NCBI GenBank assembly: GCA_023436065.1
Contig: JAEZKU010000061.1
Location: 1 to 50,517, forward strand
Length of the DNA stretch: 50,517 nt
Origin: Bacillota bacterium
Lineage (GTDB): Bacteria > Bacillota > Clostridia > Lachnospirales > Lachnospiraceae
Reading direction: 5' to 3'
Part shown: positions 24,682 to 33,263 of the stretch, piece after piece
How positions within the stretch are numbered: position 1 is the first letter of the stretch
Layout: each line of letters starts with the position of its first letter
Made by a program: the position numbers and the translations under genes
Notes under the pieces: model-generated
The model's input: the letters and a program-made list of their open reading frames with translations, nothing else
Database searches by the model: none
Told to the model about the DNA's origin: nothing

Positions 24682-26937
24682 ATGAAGTTTGTTACACGTT
24701 CATTCAGAGTTATATTAGTATGTTTACTACTGGGTGTATTTCTCATCCAGTCCGTTCCGGCCGATGCTTATGCAATATCCGGGACGAAGGTTGCCGATAT
24801 AACAGATCTGGCAGGTATTACAAAGGACAGTGCAGGTAAACAAGTAGTAAAAGGTAAGTATGCTACCCGGGAAGAATTTGCACAGATGCTGGTTTTGGCT
24901 TCCCTGAGTGCAGGGGATGTTAAATCAACCAAGACATCCAAGCTTTTTCAGGATGTAAAAACAAACAGTGAAAAAGCAGCCTATATTCAGATGGCAGTAT
25001 CCAAGGGCTTTATGAGCGGATACCTGGGAGGAAAATTCAAACCGAAGCAGGCTGTTACTCTGAAGGAAGCTGCTTATGGAACCCTCGCGATTCTCGGATA
25101 TACCAATGGGGATTTCAGTAACCGGATTTCCGGCAGCAGATTTGACAAATTCAAAGAGCTGGGCTTAAACGAGAACATCAACAAAGGGGAAACCGGTAAG
25201 CTGACGAAAGCAAATTGCAACGATCTGTTCTACAATTTATTGAATGCAAAGAATAAGTCAGGACAGATTTATGCTCAGACACTCGGCTACGGTGTAGATA
25301 CCGACGGCAAGGTCAATTATCAGACCTTGCTTGAAAAAAAATCCAAGGGTCCTGTTCTTGCAGAAGGCACTTGGAGCAAGAAATTAGCTAAGGATATTTC
25401 CGAATACAAGATACTTCAGGATGAAAAAAGTATCTCCCCCGATGATATCAGTGAATACAGCGTCATATATTATGCAGATCAGTTGAATAAGGTATGGGTA
25501 TATGACAAAAAGATCTATGGTAATCTGGACGCCATTACTTATAATAATGGTTCTCCGGTGCAGCTGACTGTATCGGGAACAGCTTATAATGCGGAGAAAC
25601 CCGATGATATAAGCTATCTTTTGAGAAACTACAGTATTAAGAAGGATCAGATGGTCGTACTTCTTCTGGGAAGAGATGATAAGATATCCTATATCCTGCC
25701 TCTTAGTTCGAGGCTCGCCGGCGGTAACTGGCAGAAAGGCCTGGGCTTTGATATCAGTAAGGCTATGATCTATAAGAACGGAAAAAGAATTACCGTAAAT
25801 GACGTTAAGAATACAGATATTATTTATTATGCAAAAGAGTTGAACAGTGTATGGGTATACAGAGATACCGTCTATGGTGTGCTGAATTCGGTTAGCCCGA
25901 CTCTCTCAGCTCCGACAGCCATCACTGTTGCAGGAAAAACTTACGACTTAACAACTTATCCGGTGAACACCTCCGGATCAGATTACGGTGATATGAAGGA
26001 TATGACCGAGAATGCCTGGGGTGCAAGACTTGTGCAAAATGGCATCCAGGAAGGTGATAATGTCGCAGTGGCCTTCGGTTACAACGGTCATGTTGCAGAC
26101 ATCTACAAAATTGATCAAATGTCCACAACTCTTTCCGGTTATGTTTTAGATGTAGCGGATAAGGTAGTAAAGGATGATAACGGAGAAAGTACCGTAAGTA
26201 AGGTAATCCGTATCGTCGAGACCGGCGGAACCGAACTGGAATTCTCAACCTTGGAAACTTCTTACCGTTCCGGTGACTTAGTAGAGGTAAGCTTCCAGAA
26301 TGGAACCTCCAGTATTAAAAAGGTTGATTATTACAACGGAAGTAATATTTCTGAAGTCACTTCCATGAAGCTGGCTTCCGATGCAAAGGTTCTTGAGGTA
26401 AATGAGAAGTATTATACTAAGGTGTCCACTTCCCGTATGAAGGAAGTTACTTGGGGATCAGACCAGGTTGTCTTCTGTCGCGTGAATTCCTCCGGTGAAA
26501 TTACGGATTTAATCCTGCGCTACATAACGGATTCTTATTACCAGTACGGTATGCTGAAGCAAGTAGTTGCCGCAGATGCATTAAAGGGCATATATACCAA
26601 CCAGGTCATCTTTGATTTCGGTACCGAGAGGACTATTGCCTTAGATGCAGTCCCGGGAGACACCAATCCGGGTCCGAAAGCTGTAAAATTTGAAAATAAT
26701 ACGATAAAAGAGATAAAGAACCTGCAACAGGCAAGGCTTCTTTATATCGATGGAAAACAGGCTCATTCCACTAATAAGGTTTATCGTATCTCCGATGATG
26801 TACTTGTATTCTTCTACAAATCAGGAAGCTATTATAAAGGTACATTAAACGATGTGGTCAGCAAAAAAGGTACATTGATTGACGGATATATGGAAAATGC
26901 CAACGGACCGATACGGATTATCGTGGTTACCAAATAA
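24682..26937 (+). CDS. S-layer-homology-domain surface protein
   Basis: 751 residues. Signal peptide (VTRSFRVILVCLLLGVFLIQSVPADAYA) and an N-terminal SLH-like region (about 45-170) including AAYIQMAVSKGFMSGYLGGKFKP and VTLKEAAYGTLAILGY, which would bind cell-wall polymer. Two related internal repeats follow, each with IIYYAxxLNxVWVYxxxxYGxLxxI (about residues 255-305 and 375-425), then a beta-rich C-terminus without recognised domain. ATG has GGGAGG 11 bases upstream. It heads an operon with a MacAB-like exporter: its TAA stop overlaps an ATG of the next frame. Confidence 0.85.
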   Translation: MKFVTRSFRVILVCLLLGVFLIQSVPADAYAISGTKVADITDLAGITKDSAGKQVVKGKYATREEFAQMLVLASLSAGDVKSTKTSKLFQDVKTNSEKAAYIQMAVSKGFMSGYLGGKFKPKQAVTLKEAAYGTLAILGYTNGDFSNRISGSRFDKFKELGLNENINKGETGKLTKANCNDLFYNLLNAKNKSGQIYAQTLGYGVDTDGKVNYQTLLEKKSKGPVLAEGTWSKKLAKDISEYKILQDEKSISPDDISEYSVIYYADQLNKVWVYDKKIYGNLDAITYNNGSPVQLTVSGTAYNAEKPDDISYLLRNYSIKKDQMVVLLLGRDDKISYILPLSSRLAGGNWQKGLGFDISKAMIYKNGKRITVNDVKNTDIIYYAKELNSVWVYRDTVYGVLNSVSPTLSAPTAITVAGKTYDLTTYPVNTSGSDYGDMKDMTENAWGARLVQNGIQEGDNVAVAFGYNGHVADIYKIDQMSTTLSGYVLDVADKVVKDDNGESTVSKVIRIVETGGTELEFSTLETSYRSGDLVEVSFQNGTSSIKKVDYYNGSNISEVTSMKLASDAKVLEVNEKYYTKVSTSRMKEVTWGSDQVVFCRVNSSGEITDLILRYITDSYYQYGMLKQVVAADALKGIYTNQVIFDFGTERTIALDAVPGDTNPGPKAVKFENNTIKEIKNLQQARLLYIDGKQAHSTNKVYRISDDVLVFFYKSGSYYKGTLNDVVSKKGTLIDGYMENANGPIRIIVVTK

Positions 26938-26954
26938 TGAAAGGATCAGGACAG

Positions 26955-28523
26955 ATGAAAAGGATCACTTTTAAAAATATGAATCGAAAGAAAGCAATTA
27001 AATGGGTTATTATCCTGGTGTTAATCGCTGCGGTTATTCTCTTTTTCGCAACAAGATCGAAACCGACCAAAGCAGACACACAGTTCACAACCGCTCAGGC
27101 TGCCATTGGAAATGTAGAGTCCTCCATCTCAGGAAAGGGAACCTTAAACCCGGCAGACCAATATGAGGTAAAGTCTCTGGTTAAGGGAGAGATTCTTATG
27201 GCTCCCTTTGAAGAAGGGGACTCCGTGAATAAAGGGCAGCTTATGTATCAAATCAGCACCAGCGAGATAGAAAACAGTATGAAGACTGCTGAATTGAATG
27301 TAGATAAAGCAAAGCTCCTCTATCAGGACTCACTTGAAAAACAGGCAGATTTAAGTGTAACTGCCAAGGAAAGTGGATATATCAAAAAGCTGTATCCGAA
27401 AGAAGGCGCTACTCTTCAGCCAGGCGCAACGATTGCAGACATTTATAACAACGACGTCATGTACCTTGACCTGCTCTTCCCCTCCTACGAGGTGAAAAGC
27501 TCCTGGCTCGGTAAGTCTGCCTCCGTTATCATGGAGGCAACCGGTGAAACCGTGAAAGGTAAGGTATCCAATGTCAGCAACATGGAAGAGGTTATAGAAG
27601 GCGGAGTACTGGCTAAGAAAGTAACCATCAGCGTAAAGAATTCCGGTGGAATTAAATCAGGAGATCTTGCAGAAGCCTCCGTATCAGGAGTTACCTGCAA
27701 CAGCAACGGCAGCTTCCGTGCTGAGACCGAGACTACCCTGACTGCCGAGACAGCAGGAACAATCGCACAAATCCACGTAAAGGAAGGTCAATGGGTGAAT
27801 AAGGGTGCAACCATCCTGACCCTTTCCTCCAAGGATCTGGATAGACAGATCGAGACAGCGGATATCAGCATCCGCGAGGCTGAGCTTACTCTGGATACAC
27901 AGAAAAAGCAGATGGAGCATTACACCATCACCGCACCAATTTCCGGCACTGTTATCACCAAGAACAAGAAGCAGGGAGATACGATCGATCCTGCCACAGA
28001 TGCACAGGCCGGACCCATGGCGATCATTTATGATATGGGATATCTTAAATTTGATATGAATATTGACGAATTACAGATCAGTAATCTGACAGAGGGCCAG
28101 AAGGTTTCTATTATCACCGATAACTTCCCGGGTGCCAATTTCGAGGGTGTCATTGAGAAGATCAGTTTAAAGGGTATCACCAATAACGGTATTACCTCTT
28201 ATCCTGTTACCATTAAGGTTGAGCAGTATAACAATCTGCTGCCGGGTATGAACGTAACCGGAAATGTTATCATCGAAAAGGCTGAAAACGTACTTACTAT
28301 TCCAAGTGCTTCTCTGCAAAGGGATAACATCGTGTACGTCCAGTCTGAAGGGGCTGTGGCAGATCCGGAAACCGGAGCACCGGCAGGCTTCAAGGCAGTC
28401 ACTGTAGAGGTTGGTATCAATGATGGTGTGAATGTCGAGATTAAGAGCGGTATTAAGGAAGGCGAGACCGTCTATGTTCCCTATGACAACAGCATGGTAG
28501 ATACTGCAAGTAATATGTGGTAA
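26955..28523 (+). CDS. MacA/HlyD-family efflux adaptor protein
   Basis: 522 residues from the chosen start. One N-terminal membrane helix (AIKWVIILVLIAAVILFFA), then an outside region with two lipoyl-like halves (VKSLVKGEILMAPFEEGDSVNKGQLMYQI; ETAGTIAQIHVKEGQWVNKGATIL), a helical hairpin, and beta-barrel segments. It should link the ABC exporter below to the cell wall or surface. An ATG at 26937 overlaps the upstream stop (TAATG) but has no ribosome site; the ATG at 26955 has AAAGGA nine bases before it. It is larger than many Gram-positive adaptors. Confidence 0.88.
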   Translation: MKRITFKNMNRKKAIKWVIILVLIAAVILFFATRSKPTKADTQFTTAQAAIGNVESSISGKGTLNPADQYEVKSLVKGEILMAPFEEGDSVNKGQLMYQISTSEIENSMKTAELNVDKAKLLYQDSLEKQADLSVTAKESGYIKKLYPKEGATLQPGATIADIYNNDVMYLDLLFPSYEVKSSWLGKSASVIMEATGETVKGKVSNVSNMEEVIEGGVLAKKVTISVKNSGGIKSGDLAEASVSGVTCNSNGSFRAETETTLTAETAGTIAQIHVKEGQWVNKGATILTLSSKDLDRQIETADISIREAELTLDTQKKQMEHYTITAPISGTVITKNKKQGDTIDPATDAQAGPMAIIYDMGYLKFDMNIDELQISNLTEGQKVSIITDNFPGANFEGVIEKISLKGITNNGITSYPVTIKVEQYNNLLPGMNVTGNVIIEKAENVLTIPSASLQRDNIVYVQSEGAVADPETGAPAGFKAVTVEVGINDGVNVEIKSGIKEGETVYVPYDNSMVDTASNMW

Positions 28524-28565
28524 CATTGAGCTTCTCACAGAACGATTTTCAGAACGGAGATTAAT

Positions 28566-29303
28566 ATGGAAAAGGAAGCATTAATAGAACTGAAGGATAT
28601 ATATAAAATATATAATGTTGGCGATACGGAAATCAGAGCCAACAACGGCATCAATATGACTATTTACAAGGGAGAAATGGTAGCTATCATCGGCAAATCA
28701 GGCAGCGGTAAATCGACTGTCATGAATATTATCGGTGCCTTGGATACTCCTACCAGCGGTCAGTATTATCTGGAAGGAAAGGATGTAAGCCAGCTAAAGG
28801 GTGATGATCTGGCAGAGATCCGCAACAGGACAATCGGTTTTATCTTCCAGCAGTATAATCTGCTACCAAAGCAGAACATCCTTGATAATGTCGGATTACC
28901 CTTAATGTATGCAAAGGTAGGAGACAGGGAACGTAAAAGACGTTCCCTGGAGGTTCTAAAAAAGGTTGGTCTGGAGCATAAGCATAAAAGCTTTCCGACG
29001 CAGCTTTCCGGCGGACAGCAACAAAGAGCCTCCATCGCCAGAGCTCTCGTTGCAGAACCTTCTCTGATCCTTGCAGATGAGCCTACCGGTGCTCTGGATT
29101 CCAAAACCGGCAAGGAGGTACTAGACATCCTTCATAAGCTACATGACGAAGGAAATACCATCGTATTAATTACGCATGACCAGACAATTGCCACCGAAGC
29201 AGAAAGAATTATCAAGATCTCGGATGGGGCTGTCGTCTATGATGGCGATGCAAAGGAGTATAAACATGACAATATGGCAGACATTGAAAGTAGTATGGGC
29301 TAA
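28566..29303 (+). CDS. ABC transporter ATP-binding protein (MacB/LolD-like)
   Basis: 245 residues. Walker A GKSGSGKST, Q-loop FIFQQYNLLPKQN, signature LSGGQQQR, Walker B LILADEPTGALD, and the H-loop His in LITHD. It powers the permease whose gene overlaps its last 38 bases; the adaptor gene is upstream. The family (MacB, LolD, YknY, VcaM-type) exports peptides, antibiotics or lipoproteins; the substrate here is unknown. Confidence 0.95.
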   Translation: MEKEALIELKDIYKIYNVGDTEIRANNGINMTIYKGEMVAIIGKSGSGKSTVMNIIGALDTPTSGQYYLEGKDVSQLKGDDLAEIRNRTIGFIFQQYNLLPKQNILDNVGLPLMYAKVGDRERKRRSLEVLKKVGLEHKHKSFPTQLSGGQQQRASIARALVAEPSLILADEPTGALDSKTGKEVLDILHKLHDEGNTIVLITHDQTIATEAERIIKISDGAVVYDGDAKEYKHDNMADIESSMG

Positions 29304-30456
29304 TATATCCAAAAACCGCATGCGTTCCTTTTTAACCATGCTGGGAATGATTATTGGTGTATCCTCAGTAATCACTTTAGCAAGCCTAATACAAGGCTTC
29401 TATAATGATATGCTGGATTCTTATGCCGATATGGGACTCTACAATGTCAGTGTCACCATATACGGCAGGAATGGTAATAAGATGATAACCGAATCGGATA
29501 TGTATCAATATGCAAGAGAACATAAGGATACGATCAAGGGAGTTACTCCCACCGTTCCGATACAGGCTACGATCTATAAAAACGGAGATAAGATAGAGAC
29601 TTCTTCCATCAGCGGTGTGGATGAATACTATACAGAGCTGGTCAATAAGAAAATCGATTCAGGCAGAACCATATCCTATTCCGATATCTCAACGATGCAA
29701 AGAAATTGTGTGATCGGCTGCTATGTAAATCAAAAGCTTTTTAAAGGAAAAGCACAACCCGGAGATACCCTGTTATTGAACGGTGAGCAGCTCACTATCG
29801 TAGGGGTACTGGCTCCCAGTTCCGGTAAACCCGAGCAGGCAACCGAATGGTCCTCCGATAACTGTCTCTATATCCCATATTCAACAGCCAGCCGACTATT
29901 CGGTTATGGACAAATAGGTTCCTATGAGTTCTACATTAAGGACCGTTCCCAGGTTGCTGCTGAAACAGAGAAATTACAGAAATACTTATTCAATATATTC
30001 CGCGAGAAAAAAGCATTTTATATCAGAAATATGGTTGATATGCTAAACAGTATAGACACTGAGCTTGCAATATTAACAGTAATGTCCTCTGTTATTGCAG
30101 GTATTTCCCTGGTAGTAGCCGGTGTAGGAATCATGAATATCATGCTTGTCTCCGTATCGGAACGAATCAAGGAAATCGGTATTCGCAAATCTCTCGGAGC
30201 AAAATACCGGGATATTAGGCGGCAGTTTGTACTGGAAGCAGGATTAACCAGTACACTGGGTGGCGTCCTTGGTATTTTATTAGGTACATTCCTTACCTAT
30301 CTGGTTGGTAACCTGGCGAAAATAAATGCCCTCCCTACCACCAACAGCATCATCATCTCCTTCTGCGTATCCGTGGGAGTCGGTGTGATATTCGGATATA
30401 TGCCGGCCAGCAAAGCAGCGAAGCTTAATCCGATCGATGCCTTAAGAAATGAGTAA
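29266..30456 (+). CDS. MacB-type ABC transporter permease
   Basis: 396 residues. MacB/FtsX fold: an N-terminal helix (MRSFLTMLGMIIGVSSVITLASL), a large outside domain (about 50-270), then three C-terminal helices with the conserved VSVSERIKEIGIRKSLGA between them. It ends with the usual SKAAKLNPIDALRNE tail. The start at 29266 is preceded by AAAGGAG inside the ATPase gene, giving a 38-base overlap and tight coupling. Together with the adaptor and ATPase it forms a mechanotransmission-type exporter. Confidence 0.93.
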   Translation: MTIWQTLKVVWANISKNRMRSFLTMLGMIIGVSSVITLASLIQGFYNDMLDSYADMGLYNVSVTIYGRNGNKMITESDMYQYAREHKDTIKGVTPTVPIQATIYKNGDKIETSSISGVDEYYTELVNKKIDSGRTISYSDISTMQRNCVIGCYVNQKLFKGKAQPGDTLLLNGEQLTIVGVLAPSSGKPEQATEWSSDNCLYIPYSTASRLFGYGQIGSYEFYIKDRSQVAAETEKLQKYLFNIFREKKAFYIRNMVDMLNSIDTELAILTVMSSVIAGISLVVAGVGIMNIMLVSVSERIKEIGIRKSLGAKYRDIRRQFVLEAGLTSTLGGVLGILLGTFLTYLVGNLAKINALPTTNSIIISFCVSVGVGVIFGYMPASKAAKLNPIDALRNE

Positions 30457-30494
30457 CAACGCTATTCAGTAAACCTTCGCATATACATTACCCC

Positions 30495-30542
30495 AAAAAA
30501 TACCCTGTAGAATTGACACAATCGTGTTTTCTACAGGGTATT
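30495..30542 (-). terminator. Terminator of veg, possibly bidirectional
   Basis: ATACCCTGTAGAA with its complement, a loop of about 16 bases, and TTTTTT on the minus side. The plus side has a poorer T run (TATTTGATTT) and may end the ABC operon. Confidence 0.75.
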
Positions 30543-30562
30543 TGATTTATCTATTCTGTTCT

Positions 30563-30808
30563 CTAGCTGCAAAGAATTAATTCAACGTCTTTAGTAAGTA
30601 TATCGGTGTAGCTGTAGGATACTGTTCGCACTGGCATATCCTTATTCTCCTGGATCTTAATGAGAAATATACTTGGATAAGTTTCTGAAATAATACCTTC
30701 TGTAATATCTACTTTATGCCTTCCACGGTTAATACGAATTTTTACCTTCTTACCTGTTTGGTGCATCACAGCATTTCTTACACAATTCACATCTAATTGC
30801 TTCATCAT
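30563..30808 (-). CDS. veg: Veg family protein
   Basis: 81 residues. Matches Veg (DUF1021): KKVKIRINRGRHKVDITEGIISETYPSIF and a C-terminal VSYSYTDILTKDVEL. In Bacillus subtilis Veg is abundant and stimulates biofilm matrix expression; the mechanism is unclear. The open frame extends upstream to 30898 but GAGGAGAG sits just before two adjacent ATGs at 30808 and 30805, which set the start. It has its own strong promoter, whose -10 overlaps a palindrome. Confidence 0.9.
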   Translation of the reverse strand: MMKQLDVNCVRNAVMHQTGKKVKIRINRGRHKVDITEGIISETYPSIFLIKIQENKDMPVRTVSYSYTDILTKDVELILCS

Positions 30809-30898
30809 TATTCTCTCCTCACCAATGCTTCCTCTCACCTTAGAAGGAATTACCCCTGCTGGTTCCGTACACATTCTTCTAAAATAAATCCGTAACAA

Positions 30899-30919
30899 AC
30901 TACATGCTTCCCATGTAGT
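30899..30919. promoter_or_regulatory. Palindrome over the veg start region
   Basis: ACTACATG and CATGTAGT (8-bp arms, 5-base loop) overlap the -10 edge and the expected start point. The position suits a repressor site or a 5'-end mRNA hairpin. Confidence 0.45.
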
Positions 30920-30945
30920 ATACCATAAAAACGGGGTAACGTCAA
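30917..30945 (-). promoter_or_regulatory. Sigma-A promoter of veg
   Basis: TTGACG (30940-30945), 17-base spacer, TATACT (30917-30922) on the minus strand. Confidence 0.75.
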
Positions 30946-31254
30946 TGAATTTTCAGACAATTCAAGGCTGGTGACGTGAGTTGTGCACATAAATTTGCAC
31001 ATGAAAAGCTTAAATTTTTAGTAACTTTTATGGAATAATTTTACGATGCTAGTACATTTAGCCTACTCATTTATAGGAATTTAGCACAAAAAACTTCTCA
31101 TTTTCAAGCAAAATACCGACATATTCCCATATTTTCAAAACCACAACATGTTGATGTGTGGTCCATGGCCACCAACAAAATATTGTTATTTTTAACCAAT
31201 ATTCTTACAGAACTCTTACGCTTTGCTTGAGCTTTTCTTAAGCTGCCCTCATAC
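30946..31254. other. AT-rich intergenic region, nothing firm
   Basis: Lies between veg and the lipoprotein gene. Small imperfect inverted repeats occur (near 31141-31175), but there is no convincing gene or terminator. Confidence 0.5.
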
Positions 31255-31674
31255 TTACTTAAAAACAATCGGCTCTTCCCTGAACTCCAGCTTTACCACC
31301 ACATAGGGATAGGTGACCCCTTGTGTAACCACATCCTTTTGAGAGGGCCCGATCAGGTTCGTATTAATATAGATGGCGTTACTGGTGAGAAACAATTCAT
31401 CCACCGAGATGCTGTATCCGCCGCTGTTCTGCTTACCATAGCCTACCACGATATAAAGATTATCCTTATTGGAATAGGAGAGCTTAAAGGGCTCCTCTTT
31501 CTTTTCATCGATGATCTCCTTCAGTTCTCCGGGCAGATCCGCATCCTCCACCACAGTAAATTCAAGATCTTTGATCTTCTTGACATCCGTGTTCCCCTGT
31601 TTACAACCGGTTAATCCTATCAGTGTCAGCATTATCACAAGCAGTAGAATCATCATCCTCCTACTTCTCTTCAT
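31255..31674 (-). CDS. PrcB-C-terminal-domain lipoprotein
   Basis: 139 residues. Signal peptide with lipobox LIGLTGC, so it is lipid-anchored outside the membrane. The rest fits the PrcB C-terminal domain: a first strand, then LYIVVGYGKQNSGGYSISVDEL and a final TYPYVVVKLEF. The family name comes from a Treponema protease-complex subunit; its role in Firmicutes is unknown. ATG at 31674 follows GGAGG. It lies 78 bases downstream of the hydrolase gene. Confidence 0.85.
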   Translation of the reverse strand: MKRSRRMMILLLVIMLTLIGLTGCKQGNTDVKKIKDLEFTVVEDADLPGELKEIIDEKKEEPFKLSYSNKDNLYIVVGYGKQNSGGYSISVDELFLTSNAIYINTNLIGPSQKDVVTQGVTYPYVVVKLEFREEPIVFK

Positions 31675-31752
31675 AACAGCCTCCAAAGCTTATTATCTCA
31701 TAGGATTCTATGACTCGTACCGTAAAAAAATGCCGGATTGAAGTCGTGAATA

Positions 31753-32469
31753 TTACTGAAGCGCTTTCAACTGTTTCGCTTCAAAGGGCTCTCCGTGTCC
31801 GGGATAGACTTTTTTGATATTTTTACCCTTCAGACTGTTTATACTGTGGTTCATTTGATGGAAATCCAAAGCATTCGGTGCCGGCAGAGGTACCTTACTA
31901 TTCGCAAAGATATCTCCGCAGATCAGGTCTCCTTTTCCTGTCAATATCCCGATCGAACCGGCTGTATGCCCCGGTAAGTGCAGGATTTTGGCATCGACCC
32001 CAAACCTGGATAAATCCTCTCCATCAGCAAGAAGGATATCCGGTGTAAAGGCATCAAAATCGCTTAAAACCTTCTGCATCATCTTACGGATTGGTTTTCG
32101 AAACAGGAAGAACAGAAGGCGATTCATAGGAGAACTGAACCTGCTGTTTTCCATTACTTTATCAAGCGTCGGCTGCTGTACCAGTTCCAAATCCTTCTCG
32201 TGCATTGCGATCATCGGATGAAAATCATTTTTAATCTTCACTACATTAGCCGCATGATCACTGTCTCCATGGGTAAGTATGACGACCTTTAAGCTTCCCA
32301 CTGCACAGCCTTCCTTGACCAATACAGCTTTTAACTCAGTATATCGATCCGTATACTCCTTATCCGTAGTAAGGTGTCCGCCTGTATCGACTAAAAGAAA
32401 GCCTTCCCCTGTCTTTATCAGATAGCAGTTCACACCCTTTAAATCAATTCTGATAATCTCCTGCGCCAT
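31753..32469 (-). CDS. Metallo-beta-lactamase-fold hydrolase
   Basis: 238 residues. Metal motif THGDSDHAANV (HxDxDH, with Gly in place of the more usual first His spacer), LPGHTAGSIG, CGDIFAN and the final PGHGEPF. Many members are thioesterases, glyoxalases or lactonases; the substrate is not predictable. ATG follows AGGAGGT. It is 49 bases after the TetR gene on the same strand, so it is a likely target of that regulator. Confidence 0.9.
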   Translation of the reverse strand: MAQEIIRIDLKGVNCYLIKTGEGFLLVDTGGHLTTDKEYTDRYTELKAVLVKEGCAVGSLKVVILTHGDSDHAANVVKIKNDFHPMIAMHEKDLELVQQPTLDKVMENSRFSSPMNRLLFFLFRKPIRKMMQKVLSDFDAFTPDILLADGEDLSRFGVDAKILHLPGHTAGSIGILTGKGDLICGDIFANSKVPLPAPNALDFHQMNHSINSLKGKNIKKVYPGHGEPFEAKQLKALQ

Positions 32470-32518
32470 GTTACTTACCTCCTGGCTTTTTTACAATGTC
32501 TTTCCTTAAAGTTTCCCA

Positions 32519-33112
32519 TTATTCATGATATTTGTGATATGCTCCATGAGTCGCCTCTAATACCTTAAGATAGAGCTCATCGAACTCCTTCCGTTCCATA
32601 TCAAAATACTTGGTCCAGGAATCAGCAAAGCACAGATAGGCATAATTAGGCATGAAGCTGGTAAAAAACTCAGCTATTCTTCGTTCCTGCAGGGGATAAT
32701 CAGCACCCTTAACTTCAGCCTCTTTTGCAATCATGGCATCAACAATCCGAAACAGCACCGGTCTTTCCTTCGTTTTCTTCAAGGAATCGATTAGTATCAC
32801 ACGAACCAGATCAGCATTCTTTTGACCAAAATCATAATATATATTTTTCATACGGTTTCCAGAAGCTTCTGCTTTTTCCTGATGCGTTTCCTCCATCACT
32901 CCGGAGATCAGGTTAAGGTATTCCTCAATGAAATTGTCTACCAATACCTGAAAGATATCATCCTTACTCTTAAAGTGGTAGTAAATTAGCGATTTCGGAA
33001 CCTGCGCTTCCCTGGCTATCTCTTCTATTCTTGAGCCTTCAAAGCTCTTTTCTGCAAATACCTTCACGGCAGCCTGCAGTATGCGTTCTTTTGCATTCAT
33101 TGTATAACCCAT
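32519..33112 (-). CDS. TetR/AcrR-family transcriptional regulator
   Basis: 197 residues. Classical N-terminal helix-turn-helix (KERILQAAVKVFAEKSFEGSRIEEIAREAQVPKSLIYYHFKSKDDIF), followed by a helical ligand domain without a recognised ligand motif. The start at 33112 (MGYTMNAK) has GGAGG before it. An operator-like dyad lies just downstream of its promoter, so it probably represses itself and the adjoining hydrolase. Confidence 0.93.
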   Translation of the reverse strand: MGYTMNAKERILQAAVKVFAEKSFEGSRIEEIAREAQVPKSLIYYHFKSKDDIFQVLVDNFIEEYLNLISGVMEETHQEKAEASGNRMKNIYYDFGQKNADLVRVILIDSLKKTKERPVLFRIVDAMIAKEAEVKGADYPLQERRIAEFFTSFMPNYAYLCFADSWTKYFDMERKEFDELYLKVLEATHGAYHKYHE

Positions 33113-33130
33113 AGCTTCCTCCAAATTAGT

Positions 33131-33144
33131 ACCGAATGTTCAGT
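33131..33144. promoter_or_regulatory. Candidate TetR operator
   Basis: ACCGAATGTTCAGT is a 14-bp dyad with one mismatched pair, between the TetR promoter -10 and its ribosome site. Confidence 0.45.
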
Positions 33145-33152
33145 TCTAATTT

Positions 33153-33181
33153 AAGATAGCACGAATGGTATAAATTGTCAA
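33153..33181 (-). promoter_or_regulatory. Sigma-A promoter of the tetR-hydrolase operon
   Basis: TTGACA (33176-33181), 17-base spacer, TATCTT (33153-33158) on the minus strand. Confidence 0.7.
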
Positions 33182-33195
33182 CCACAAAATAATAT

Positions 33196-33257
33196 GAGAG
33201 GCTGCAACCGCTCTTTGGGACCACAATACATGGTCTGAAAGCTTATAGCAGCCTCTC
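33196..33257 (-). terminator. Candidate terminator of clpB
   Basis: GAGAGGCTGC pairs with GCAGCCTCTC across a loop of about 42 bases that has its own small hairpin. It begins 6 bases after the clpB stop. The T run after the stem is poor. Confidence 0.45.
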
Positions 33258-33263
33258 TTCTAT

